Shown: positions 1-6,645, numbered from the stretch's first letter. The stretch is 13,481 bases of DNA from Patescibacteria group bacterium (GCA_018814945.1 JAHIYT010000173.1:1-13481); one strand, 5' to 3'. Notes: generated by a model not told the origin, from the letters alone. A program made the numbers and translations.

Positions 1-219
1 AGTTATTATCAAATGCTTACATGGATATTGTTTGAGTTTTTTAAGTATTTCAGCATTGGACATCGGACATTGGACATCGGACATTGCACGCGTAGCATGC
101 GTAGAATCACACCAAACACAATTGAGATTACACCCAAAAAGCCTCAAAAAAACCGCTGGCTTACCCGCATTTGGTCCTTCCCCCTGAATACTGTAAAAGA
201 TTTCACTTATGTATAACAT
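1..219 (-). CDS. queE: 7-carboxy-7-deazaguanine synthase QueE, N-terminal part (runs off left edge)
   Basis: This gene is read on the minus strand from an ATG at 219-217 and is still open at base 1, giving 73 codons. QueE is a radical-SAM enzyme that makes 7-carboxy-7-deazaguanine in the preQ0/queuosine pathway. The N-terminus carries the family pattern SEIFYSIQGEGPNAGKPAVF (residues 5-24). Then comes FLRLFGC followed by the CX3CX2C iron-sulfur motif (C30, C34, C37) ending in CDS. The visible part stops at LIIT, just where the family's GGEP motif should follow. Residues 45-56 are encoded by a period-7 DNA repeat (54-86), which replaces the usual variable loop between the cluster motif and the helix beginning MSNAEI. 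The cysteines in that stretch (C51) and at C67 are extra. There is no Shine-Dalgarno; the start is one base from another repeat array. It is co-directional with, and downstream of, the AI-2E gene. Family assignment is firm; whether the loop affects activity is unknown. Confidence 0.88.
   Translation of the reverse strand, partial: MLYISEIFYSIQGEGPNAGKPAVFLRLFGCNLNCVWCDSTHATRAMSDVQCPMSNAEILKKLKQYPCKHLIIT
54..86. repeat. Heptad tandem array GGACATY inside queE
   Basis: Four consecutive 7-bp units alternate GGACATC and GGACATT (58-85), with a partial CATT unit at 54-57. The array is inside the queE reading frame on the minus strand and encodes residues 45-56. It has no inverted partner in the window, unlike most of the intergenic arrays. 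Confidence 0.85.
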
Positions 220-220
220 A

Positions 221-341
221 ATTACAAGATTACAAGATTAATTATTGCAAGATTATTTTTTAAAGCAACAACAAAAACAATCTTGAAATCTTGTAATAGC
301 TAATCTTGTAATCTTGTAATAGCTAATCTTGTAATAAGATT
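221..341. repeat. Inverted array of 8/7-bp units between AI-2E gene and queE
   Basis: The left arm (221-259) is built from ATTACAAG-like 8-mers. The right arm (279-332) is built from AATCTTGT 8-mers and AATAGCT 7-mers in an 8-8-7 order, which creates a 23-bp higher-order repeat (279-301, 302-324, 325 onward). Bases 221-240 and 301-320 are a perfect 20-bp inverted repeat separated by 60 bases. The array fills the whole gap between the AI-2E stop codon (340-342) and the queE start codon (219). Confidence 0.85.
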
Positions 342-1599
342 ATTTATTCTTCTCTGTATATTCCGAAACGAATAAAGAAACGATATTTGCAAGAGGTACG
401 GCGATAATCATTCCAAGAAGCCCAAGGCCAACGCTTCCACCAAGCTTTAAACCAATGGTTCCACCTGCAAGCAATGAAAACAAGACTACTATTGGGTTAA
501 GCCCCACGGATCTACCAACGATTAATGGTATTAGGATATTCCCCTCCAAGAACTGTAATATTATATATGCTGGGATAAGCCAGAGCATGATTACCGGATC
601 CTGATTCAAGGCAATAAGTGTAGCTGATACAAAAGTAATAAGCGGACCTAGATATGGAATAAACTCCGCAAGAGCAGAAACCATTGCAAGGGTTAGAGCA
701 AAATTCAGCCCGATTATTTTAAAGACCGCAAAGCTTAAAATACCCATAACTATTGCAAGTAGCATCTGGCCACGAATCCATTCACCAATTTTATTACTAA
801 CTTCTTTGCTTTTAATAGATATATAAGACGAATATTTTCTTGGGAATAGTGAATGGAAAAAATTACTCGTATTTTTCTTACTCACAACCATAAAGAAGGT
901 AAGGATGAGAACGAGTAGCATGTTAAATATTCCATTAAATACCGCGAATACAGCGCCAATTGCGTTACCTGCGACATCCGTAAGTTTAGTGGCAACATCT
1001 CTTAATGTATTTGTTAAACTGCTTAAAACCTGAGCCTGATCAACGGTCTCCCATATCTGATTAGCGAAGGGTTGTATTTGGGAGATAAACCAAGAATCAG
1101 GATTTGAATCACTTACTATGTTATAAATCATATCGCGTACGGAAAACGCTAAAGAACCAAGCTGATCAGCAATAATAGGTACTAAAGATGTAATCATTAC
1201 AACAAAAACTCCTAACACTACTACATAAAGCAAAATAATACCGAGTGGTCTTGGAACGTGATGTTTTTCAAGTCTATCTACGGTTGGATTAAATGCTGCG
1301 GCAAGAAATAAGGCTACAAGAAAGATGATAATAATACTTTTTATTATCCCTAGTACATAAACTAAACCAATTACCAAAAGTATTGCAATTGTGGATTTAA
1401 CTACAGAATCTACGGAGAGAATCACCTTAATCTCTTGGTCAGGGCCTTTCATATTCTTTTTCATATTTTTTTCTTCTTTTTCTAGTTCACTTTCCTTAAT
1501 TTGAAGGATGCTCAGCTTTTTCTTCAGATCACTAATCTTCTTTTGAGATTTCTTAAGAAATGATTTTGTTGATCTATTAAGGTATTTCTCTAGTCCCAT
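340..1599 (-). CDS. AI-2E family (PF01594-type) membrane transporter
   Basis: This is a 419-residue polytopic membrane protein of the AI-2E/PerM-type family. Members export small molecules or ions; the named AI-2 exporter function applies to few of them, so the substrate is open. Hydrophobic segments begin near residues 69-104 and 119-141. A large extramembrane loop (about 145-215) follows, then further helices with family-like stretches such as ALAEFIPYLGP and LNPIVVLFSLLAGG toward the C-terminus. An unusual lysine/glutamate-rich N-terminal extension (about residues 12-52) looks like a cytoplasmic coiled coil. An internal start at M50 would remove it, so the true start is less certain than the family. 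No Shine-Dalgarno is visible. It lies 24 bases downstream of the pilin-like gene on the same strand and is probably co-transcribed with it and with queE. Confidence 0.85.
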   Translation of the reverse strand: MGLEKYLNRSTKSFLKKSQKKISDLKKKLSILQIKESELEKEEKNMKKNMKGPDQEIKVILSVDSVVKSTIAILLVIGLVYVLGIIKSIIIIFLVALFLAAAFNPTVDRLEKHHVPRPLGIILLYVVVLGVFVVMITSLVPIIADQLGSLAFSVRDMIYNIVSDSNPDSWFISQIQPFANQIWETVDQAQVLSSLTNTLRDVATKLTDVAGNAIGAVFAVFNGIFNMLLVLILTFFMVVSKKNTSNFFHSLFPRKYSSYISIKSKEVSNKIGEWIRGQMLLAIVMGILSFAVFKIIGLNFALTLAMVSALAEFIPYLGPLITFVSATLIALNQDPVIMLWLIPAYIILQFLEGNILIPLIVGRSVGLNPIVVLFSLLAGGTIGLKLGGSVGLGLLGMIIAVPLANIVSLFVSEYTEKNK

Positions 1600-1607
1600 A
1601 TTTTTTA

Positions 1608-1628
1608 AATTAATAATTACGAATTATT
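1608..1628. repeat. Short three-unit heptad array across pilin/AI-2E gap
   Basis: AATT recurs at exactly 7-bp spacing (1608, 1615, 1622), giving three AATTNNN units over the 24-bp gap and the last codon of the pilin-like gene. The region is AT-rich, so chance is a real alternative. It is listed because the period matches the longer arrays elsewhere. Confidence 0.35.
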
Positions 1629-2058
1629 CAGTAACAAATTGAAGTACAACATCGACAAGTATCCATGCCATCAAGGAAACAGCCAGACCAATAAGCGCGT
1701 AGGTTATTGTTTTTTTAGCAGCATCTTTATCCTCATCTGAGCCTACGGTGTATCTGTATCCGCCAACCATTACAAAAATTACAGCAAGACTACCTGCAAT
1801 TGCTATAAGAGTTTGAGAAAAATATTTAATAAAGCAAGGGACTTGCCTGAGTGAAATATCACCGGTTCTAATTGCGTTAGCAAGGCCTATACATAAATCA
1901 CCATAACCACCTAAATTTGCATCATCACCCGGAAGTAGTGTTGGCGGTGTAAAATCTGATTGCCCAAAAGCCAGCGGAGCACCAATTATAAGGAATAAAA
2001 AAAGACCTAACGCGAGAATTCGGATCAGTCTATTTGATGTAAATCTTTTTATACGCAT
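1624..2058 (-). CDS. TrbC/VirB2-type pilin-like membrane protein
   Basis: This is a 144-residue small membrane protein. It has a basic N-terminus and a signal-like hydrophobic stretch (about 11-32, ending PLAFGQ). A short soluble segment with two cysteines (C56, C75) follows, then two transmembrane helices (about 82-103 and 115-140). The sequence around VMVGGYRYTVGS and KKTITYALIGL, with a charged connector DEDKDAAKK, resembles the TrbC/VirB2-like small pilin proteins that are common in Patescibacteria. It could form a surface filament or part of a type IV-like apparatus. No ATPase, prepilin peptidase or conjugation gene is nearby, so the role is inferred from topology. The two cysteines would be outside the membrane and could form a disulfide. 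The start at 2058 follows a promoter-like element with a very short leader. It is first in a likely operon with the AI-2E gene and queE. Confidence 0.72.
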   Translation of the reverse strand: MRIKRFTSNRLIRILALGLFLFLIIGAPLAFGQSDFTPPTLLPGDDANLGGYGDLCIGLANAIRTGDISLRQVPCFIKYFSQTLIAIAGSLAVIFVMVGGYRYTVGSDEDKDAAKKTITYALIGLAVSLMAWILVDVVLQFVTE

Positions 2059-2080
2059 ATTTTTATTTTAATTTAGCATA

Positions 2081-2128
2081 ATTCTACCAAATCTATTCCT
2101 TTACGACAATAAGGAAAATAGATAGAAT
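2081..2128. promoter_or_regulatory. Back-to-back divergent promoters for pilin-like gene and proS
   Basis: Plus strand, for proS: TTTACG (2100-2105), 17-bp spacer, TAGAAT (2123-2128). Minus strand, for the pilin-like gene: TTGTCG (2109-2104), 17-bp spacer, TAGAAT (2086-2081). The two -35 boxes overlap by two bases, and the segment is roughly palindromic: ATTCTA...TCTATTCCTT faces AAGGAA...TAGAAT. Expected leaders are only about 16 nt on each side. The -35 matches are modest, so this rests mainly on spacing and on the symmetric TAGAAT boxes. Confidence 0.45.
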
Positions 2129-2151
2129 GCAAGGGATCATAAATTAAAAAA

Positions 2152-3396
2152 ATGAAATATTCTAATCTATTCACAAAAACATTAAAAGATATTCCACATG
2201 ATGCCGATAGTGCAAATGCAGAGTTCCTAACAAGAGGTGGATACATCCACCAAGAGGTTGCAGGCGTCTATACATTTTGCCCCCTTGGCTTAAAGGTTTT
2301 AAGAAAAGTTGAACAAATCATTCGTGAGGAAATGGAGGCAATTGGAGGTCAGGAAATTCTTATGCCCGCAATGACACCAAAGGAAGTGTGGGTAAAGACA
2401 GGTAGGTGGGACAATTTTGATGCTTTATTTCGTTTTAAAGGTGCGGGGGATAAAGAGTATGCACTTGGAGCCACTCACGAAGAAATAGTTACGCCACTCG
2501 GAAAAGACTACACTTTTTCTTACAAAGACCTGCCTTTTTCGGTATTTCAGATTCAAAACAAGTTCAGAAACGAGCCACGTGCAAAGTCCGGAATCCTGCG
2601 AGGTCGTGAATTCAGCATGAAAGATCTTTATTCATTCCACACCGGTCAGGAAGACCTGGATAAATTCTATGAAATAGCTAAAAAAGCCTATTACAAAATC
2701 TTTGAAAGACTTGGTTTTGACCCGAAGATCACATACTTAACATATGCTTCCGGTGGTGCTTTTAGTAAGTATTCTCACGAATTCCAAGTTGTATCTGATG
2801 TTGGTGAAGATCACATTTACTGTTGTGAAAAGTGCCGGGTTGCAGTAAATCGCGAAATTCTAGATGACCAAAAAACTTGTCCTGAATGTGATAATAAAGA
2901 TCTGGTTGAAAAGAAGGGGATTGAGGTGGGTAATATCTTTAAACTAGGTACCAAATTCAGCGATTCATTCGAATTTAAATACACAGATGAAAATGGCAAA
3001 CAAAACTCGGTACCTATGGGTTGTTATGGTATTGGACCATCTCGTATTATGGGGTCACTTGTTGAGGTATATCACGACGAGAACGGTATTATGTGGCCAA
3101 AACCAGTTACCCCGTTCCAAGTTCATTTAATTTCTATTAAAGGCGCGGAAAAAGAGGCAGACAAACTTTACGATGATCTCAAAAAAGAAGGGGTTGAAGT
3201 GCTTTACGATGACAGAGACGAACGTCCAGGTGCTAAATTCAATGATGCAGACTTAATCGGAATTCCGCTTAGAATCGTAGTTTCCACCCGCACCCTGGAA
3301 AAGGAAGGGGTTGAATGGAAAGAGCGTGATCAGAAAGAGGCAAAGGATGTAGCTCTGGATAAATTAGTTGCCGAAATCAAAAAATACTATTCATAA
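2152..3396 (+). CDS. proS: Prolyl-tRNA synthetase, short form without editing domain
   Basis: This class II synthetase charges tRNA(Pro) with proline in the cytoplasm. Visible landmarks are GATHEE (106-111, with T108 and E110 of the proline-binding TXE motif), motif 2 FRNE...GILRGREF (138-154), and motif 3 GCYGIGPSR (290-298). A C-terminal anticodon-binding domain starts at about 322, with LYDDRDERPGAKFNDADLIG characteristic of the family. At 414 residues it is far shorter than the roughly 570 residues of typical bacterial ProRS. The editing (INS) insertion between motifs 2 and 3 is replaced by a compact segment with two cysteine pairs, C225/C228 and C243/C246, which looks like a zinc-ribbon knuckle. 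Alphaproteobacterial ProRS also lacks INS. Misacylated Ala-tRNA(Pro) would need a trans-editing factor or be tolerated. It starts at an ATG with no Shine-Dalgarno, downstream of the divergent promoter. Confidence 0.93.
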   Translation: MKYSNLFTKTLKDIPHDADSANAEFLTRGGYIHQEVAGVYTFCPLGLKVLRKVEQIIREEMEAIGGQEILMPAMTPKEVWVKTGRWDNFDALFRFKGAGDKEYALGATHEEIVTPLGKDYTFSYKDLPFSVFQIQNKFRNEPRAKSGILRGREFSMKDLYSFHTGQEDLDKFYEIAKKAYYKIFERLGFDPKITYLTYASGGAFSKYSHEFQVVSDVGEDHIYCCEKCRVAVNREILDDQKTCPECDNKDLVEKKGIEVGNIFKLGTKFSDSFEFKYTDENGKQNSVPMGCYGIGPSRIMGSLVEVYHDENGIMWPKPVTPFQVHLISIKGAEKEADKLYDDLKKEGVEVLYDDRDERPGAKFNDADLIGIPLRIVVSTRTLEKEGVEWKERDQKEAKDVALDKLVAEIKKYYS

Positions 3397-3441
3397 GCCA
3401 GTTTTTCTGGTAGAGTATGCCCTCTAAGAACTTAACTAATA

Positions 3442-3511
3442 GTGGCTCCAGTAGTTGCTCCATTGGTGGCTCCGGTCGTTGAGCCACAACATGAGCCACA
3501 ACATGAGCCAC
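3442..3511. repeat. Inverted array with 12-bp period between proS and rfbA
   Basis: Three GTGGCTC-type 7-mers (3442, 3454, 3466; the middle one is GTTGCTC) face three GAGCCAC 7-mers (3481, 3493, 3505). Both sides have an exact 12-bp spacing, and the centre is 8 bp. The result is a 31-bp arm stem interrupted at regular intervals. No T-run follows, so it is not a standard terminator. It ends 10 bp before the rfbA start codon. Confidence 0.8.
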
Positions 3512-3521
3512 AACTGAAAAT

Positions 3522-4304
3522 ATGAAAGGAATCATTCTCGCTGGAGGAAGCGGTACTCGCTTACATCCACTCACGCAAGTGACCAGCAAACAATTGTTAC
3601 CGGTTTACGATCAGCCAATGATTTACTACCCGCTAAACACGCTATTAAAAGCGGGGATTAAAGATATCTTAATAATAGTTGCACCAGAAAGATCTGGTGA
3701 CTTTTTAAACTTACTGGGTTCAGGTAAACAATTTGGTGCAAGATTTGCATATGAAATTCAGGACAAGCCAGAAGGTCTTGCACAAGCTTTCCGTATCGGT
3801 GCAGATTTTATCGGTGATGATTCTGTAGCAATGATACTTGGAGATAATATATTTACGGACGACCTTTCAGGTGCAATTCAAAATTTCAAAAGCGGAGCGA
3901 AAGTATTCGCAAAAAAAGTACACGATCCAGAACGCTTTGGCGTTATCGAGATGAAGGACGGAAAGGTAATTAGCGTTGAAGAAAAGCCGAGAGTACCTAA
4001 GTCCGAATTTGCCCAAGTCGGCTTTTATATTTACGACAATCGTGTTGTTGAGTACGCAAAAAACCTAAAACCATCCGCAAGAGGTGAGCTTGAAGTTGTA
4101 GATTTAAACAATAAATATCTAGAAAAAGGCGAACTGGAAGCAGAAGTTTTGGAAGGTGAGTGGATAGATGCAGGAACTTTTGAAAGCCTTTACAGAGCCA
4201 GTAAAATAATCAGAGAACATAAATTGGGATTAAATGGTAAGGACAAGTTAAAAGTTACGATTAATAAGCCGACATCGATTGAAGTAAAGTCAAAGATTAA
4301 TTAA
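3522..4304 (+). CDS. rfbA: Glucose-1-phosphate thymidylyltransferase (RfbA/RmlA-like)
   Basis: This enzyme would join glucose-1-phosphate and dTTP to give dTDP-glucose, the first step toward dTDP-rhamnose and related cell-surface sugars. The nucleotide-binding signature [18 protein letters not shown] is at the N-terminus, followed by [17 protein letters not shown] (22-38). Next come GLAQAF (85-90), the metal-binding LGDN (106-109), DPERFGVIE (135-143), EEKP (153-156), and WIDAGT (214-219). At 260 residues it is shorter than the roughly 290 of classical RmlA and lacks much of the C-terminal helical/allosteric region. An archaeal-type or other sugar-nucleotidyltransferase specificity is therefore possible. 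No rfbB/C/D genes are in the window, but two glycosyltransferase genes lie immediately downstream on the opposite strand. The ATG at 3522 has no Shine-Dalgarno. Confidence 0.87.
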   Translation: MKGIILAGGSGTRLHPLTQVTSKQLLPVYDQPMIYYPLNTLLKAGIKDILIIVAPERSGDFLNLLGSGKQFGARFAYEIQDKPEGLAQAFRIGADFIGDDSVAMILGDNIFTDDLSGAIQNFKSGAKVFAKKVHDPERFGVIEMKDGKVISVEEKPRVPKSEFAQVGFYIYDNRVVEYAKNLKPSARGELEVVDLNNKYLEKGELEAEVLEGEWIDAGTFESLYRASKIIREHKLGLNGKDKLKVTINKPTSIEVKSKIN

Positions 4305-4366
4305 TTTTCAATTTTAAATTCACAATTTTAAAACGTTTGTAAATTGTTAAATGTAAATTGTAAATT
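4303..4366. repeat. Heptad palindrome filling the rfbA / glycosyltransferase convergent gap
   Basis: Four 7-bp units of TTTTMAA type (4305-4332) face four GTAAATT-type units (4339-4366). The centre is the palindrome AAAC|GTTT at 4331-4338. Comparing 4303-4334 with the reverse complement of 4335-4366 gives 25 matches in 32. The array begins within the rfbA stop codon and ends inside the stop codon of the convergent glycosyltransferase. Confidence 0.85.
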
Positions 4367-5183
4367 ATTTTCGTGGATTCCCTTTAAACAAATGATTCCG
4401 CATATATTTCAAAGAATCCTTAACATGTTGTCTAAGGGTCCATTTTTGAAAGTAAGTTAAAAATCCACCACCACTCAGCCTAATGCCGTCCGCATAAACT
4501 GTAGCCTCTGGATAATAAATTACCTTATAACCCTTTTTCCATACCTTAAAGCACATATCCGGATCGGACATAAATATAAAATAATCGTGATTTAAACCAC
4601 CAAAACTATCCCACAGATCCTTCCTGATAACCCAAAAAGAAGACTGTAACCAATCAACTTCTTGAGTTTTATCGTAATCCAAATGTTGCATTTCATCATG
4701 TGCAACCAGCCTGTTAATTATCGGGAGATGTCTCAAAAAAGTACGCCTTGCAACCTGTAGAAGGAATCTGGGGAAAGCCCTGACTGTCATTGCGATGCTA
4801 CCATCACCATCGTTTATCTGCTTAGGTCCCAAAATCCCAACATCAGAGTTCCTATCCATATAATCGATCATCTTTTGCAAAGTATCCTTCTTACGCCAAA
4901 CAATATCCGGATTAACTATTAGTAAATACTCACCACGAGCAAGTTTTGCACCTTGATTATTGCCTCTAATATAACCAACATTTTCCGCATTTATATGAAG
5001 TTGAACATTTCTATATTGCTTCAGACAAGTCAGTTTTTCAGCATTCTCGTGATTGCAGGAATTATCAATAATTATTATTTCTATAGGAAAATTGACCTCC
5101 TGTCTGAAGATGCTTTCAACATTCTCGCAAACACGTTTGCTTTTCTTGTAATCCAGAATGATGATCGAAGCTTTATATTCCAA
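4365..5183 (-). CDS. Family 2 glycosyltransferase, rhamnosyltransferase-like
   Basis: This is a 272-residue GT-A fold glycosyltransferase (GT2), likely acting at the cytoplasmic face of the membrane on a lipid-linked or cell-surface glycan. The N-terminal strand SIIILDYKKS (6-15) and IIIIDNS (36-42) form the nucleotide-binding part. The DXD-equivalent is NPD (91-93). The segment SFWVIRKDLWDSFGGLNHDYFIF followed by SDPDMCFKVWKKGY and YPEATVYADG resembles WbbL-type rhamnosyltransferases, which would suit a dTDP-sugar donor made by the neighbouring rfbA product. The start codon is TTG at 5183-5181. The next upstream in-frame codon is a stop, and there is no ATG before the first core strand. The TTG overlaps a period-7 repeat by two bases. 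It follows the other glycosyltransferase gene on the same strand. Confidence 0.82.
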   Translation of the reverse strand: MEYKASIIILDYKKSKRVCENVESIFRQEVNFPIEIIIIDNSCNHENAEKLTCLKQYRNVQLHINAENVGYIRGNNQGAKLARGEYLLIVNPDIVWRKKDTLQKMIDYMDRNSDVGILGPKQINDGDGSIAMTVRAFPRFLLQVARRTFLRHLPIINRLVAHDEMQHLDYDKTQEVDWLQSSFWVIRKDLWDSFGGLNHDYFIFMSDPDMCFKVWKKGYKVIYYPEATVYADGIRLSGGGFLTYFQKWTLRQHVKDSLKYMRNHLFKGNPRK

Positions 5184-5213
5184 TTAAAAATTAAAAATTA
5201 AAAATTAAAAATT
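5182..5213. repeat. ATTAAAA heptad array at glycosyltransferase start
   Basis: TT pairs recur at 5184, 5191, 5198, 5205 and 5212, a strict 7-bp period (four ATTAAAA units plus a partial one). The array occupies nearly the whole 37-bp gap between the two glycosyltransferase genes and overlaps the TTG start of the downstream one. No inverted arm is present. Confidence 0.85.
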
Positions 5214-5220
5214 CTAACGG

Positions 5221-6261
5221 TCAATCCATAAGTTTTTCAATAGCCTTAGCTGATTTTTTTCTTACAATATTTTTCTTCTTCTTTTGAATCTCAAACTTAA
5301 ACTTTTTAACTTGTTTATACTGCTCTAATTGATTTGGGTTAAAAAATGCTGTGTGTAAATATCTCAAAATCCTATTAAATAACGTTGATGCCTTAACTTC
5401 AAAAGAAAACTTATTCGAAAAATTCTTTTTAAGAACTATTAGATGACCAAAAAGAGAATTGCCTTTGGCCCAGTCAGATTTTTTTTGATGACTAACTATC
5501 TTCCCCAAAAAATTATCACTCATACTTGCGACTTGCCTGTCATGGTAAACCTTAACTTCCGGTATAAATAGGCTTGGATATCCGGCCCACTGCAATCTAT
5601 AAGCCAAATCTACGTCATTTTTATAATGGAGAAGTTCATCAAAGTATTCATACTCGCCTTTATCATTTTTATATGAGATATCATCTAACGCTTCTTTTCT
5701 AAATACTGCTAGTGCCCCGGATGGTCCGAATATTTCTTTGTAACTTGAGTATGGCACGTGATTTGTTTCACCCTGACCCCTGTCATAAAAATGATGACCT
5801 TTTGTAATGCCAATTCCACAACTATCAATGACTGTAGATACAGACTTATCTATAGTGCATTGCCCATCTTTAAAGTTCCACCTTAAAAGCTTACATGTAG
5901 CACTACCAAATCTCTTATTCTCCGACTTTTCTAGGATCTTAACCATATGAGAGACAAAATTACTGTCATATAGCATATCGTTACTGCAACAGAAGTAATA
6001 ATCACCCTTCATTTTTCTAATCAGCGAATTATGTCCACCTGAATGCCATAAATTTCCACCTTTTTCCAATTTTACCTTTTTTGCAAGATCGGGTAAATTC
6101 TTTTGAATATAATCATAAGCTTCACCATTCGGACTTTGATCACGGAACAGAAATTCGATATTCGAATAATCCTGATTTATTAAAGAGGGGAGAGAGCATC
6201 CTAGATACTTTTCACCTTTATACAGTATTAAGCCAATGGTTACTTTTGGGTTTTTACTCAT
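5221..6261 (-). CDS. Family 2 glycosyltransferase
   Basis: This is a 346-residue GT2-like enzyme. The N-terminal strand KVTIGLILYKGEKYL (6-20) and the segment IEFLFRDQSPNG (35-46) match the nucleotide-sugar-binding half. The usual DXD position reads SND (93-95). An acceptor-side region GPSGALAVFRKEAL is followed by NDVDLAYRLQWAGYPSLFIPEVKVYH, typical of the family. The C-terminus ends in a strongly basic tail (about 325-346, several lysines), which may bind membrane phospholipid. The ATG at 6261 is chosen: a GTG at 6279 would add only six residues (VEFFS-type) not expected in the family. A TAGAAT box (6274-6269) sits just upstream of the ATG, so a near-leaderless transcript is possible. Donor and acceptor are unknown. 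Its gene pair with the next glycosyltransferase and the nearby rfbA suggests surface polysaccharide or glycoprotein synthesis. Confidence 0.8.
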   Translation of the reverse strand: MSKNPKVTIGLILYKGEKYLGCSLPSLINQDYSNIEFLFRDQSPNGEAYDYIQKNLPDLAKKVKLEKGGNLWHSGGHNSLIRKMKGDYYFCCSNDMLYDSNFVSHMVKILEKSENKRFGSATCKLLRWNFKDGQCTIDKSVSTVIDSCGIGITKGHHFYDRGQGETNHVPYSSYKEIFGPSGALAVFRKEALDDISYKNDKGEYEYFDELLHYKNDVDLAYRLQWAGYPSLFIPEVKVYHDRQVASMSDNFLGKIVSHQKKSDWAKGNSLFGHLIVLKKNFSNKFSFEVKASTLFNRILRYLHTAFFNPNQLEQYKQVKKFKFEIQKKKKNIVRKKSAKAIEKLMD

Positions 6262-6322
6262 GCTAAAAAATTCTACCACGAATAACCCCTATCCAGCCAT
6301 CTTATTCTATAAGGAGTAAGTG

Positions 6323-6341
6323 TGAACAAAAAATTTGTTCA
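6323..6341. other. Small perfect hairpin downstream of the 99-residue gene
   Basis: TGAACAAA and TTTGTTCA form an 8-bp perfect stem with an AAA loop, located 5 bases past the stop codon of the 99-residue minus-strand gene. Neither strand has a clean T-run after it, so a terminator role is only possible. Confidence 0.35.
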
Positions 6342-6345
6342 ATAA

Positions 6346-6645
6346 TTATAATATTATTTCAGATTCACAATCACCTTGTCTAAGACAATTTGTACAATCT
6401 GGTCTGGCAGATTCTATAAGAGTAGAAATATCAGCCTCTCTTGCTTGTACCTCCGCAGAACCTTTGCCAAAATGAATTATTTCCGTATTAAGTACATCTA
6501 ATTTGCCAGCCAGTTCGTCAAAATTTTCATCAGTAAGACATACTCTAGTGCCCAATTTTTCATGTACCGTATCAGTACATGGCACTTCTGCAGCACATAA
6601 ATCATCATAAATTTCATCAATTGGTGCTCTATTAATTTTGGGCAT
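6346..6645 (-). CDS. Small cysteine-containing hypothetical protein
   Basis: This is a 99-residue acidic soluble protein that I do not recognise. It has no signal peptide or membrane helix. Six cysteines are present: C17, C23 and C36 in the first half, and a C-terminal CX2CX5C cluster (C84, C87, C93) in the segment DCTNCLRQGDCESE. The spacing could hold a metal ion or iron-sulfur centre, but no known motif is matched. The middle (about 37-80) is predicted helical by composition (LTDENFDELAGKLDVL, AEVQAREADISTLI). It is a stand-alone gene divergent from the RNA methyltransferase and upstream of the two glycosyltransferases on the same strand. It is supported as a gene by a full-length open frame in a gap otherwise empty on both strands, and by ordinary amino-acid composition. 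There is no Shine-Dalgarno. Confidence 0.6.
   Translation of the reverse strand: MPKINRAPIDEIYDDLCAAEVPCTDTVHEKLGTRVCLTDENFDELAGKLDVLNTEIIHFGKGSAEVQAREADISTLIESARPDCTNCLRQGDCESEIIL

Noticed and set aside
13..216. A 67-codon plus-strand open frame at the left end
   Set aside because: It is the antisense shadow of the queE coding sequence; the minus frame carries unmistakable QueE motifs and the plus frame has a repeat-derived, unrecognisable peptide.
54..341. CRISPR array at the left end
   Set aside because: Units are 7-8 bp with no unique spacers of 25-40 bp; the higher-order 23-bp repeat contains no variable spacer.
3397..3441. CCAG-TTTTT-CTGG hairpin after proS as terminator
   Set aside because: The stem is only 4 bp and no T-run follows it.
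3377..3589. Minus-strand 70-codon frame across the proS/rfbA gap
   Set aside because: Its composition (repeating HVVAHVVA-type peptide) is generated by the 12-bp repeat array and it runs antisense into both neighbouring genes.
6262..6279. GTG start adding six residues to the upstream glycosyltransferase
   Set aside because: The extra residues do not fit the family N-terminus, and a TAGAAT box lies within this segment, so transcription probably starts at or after it.
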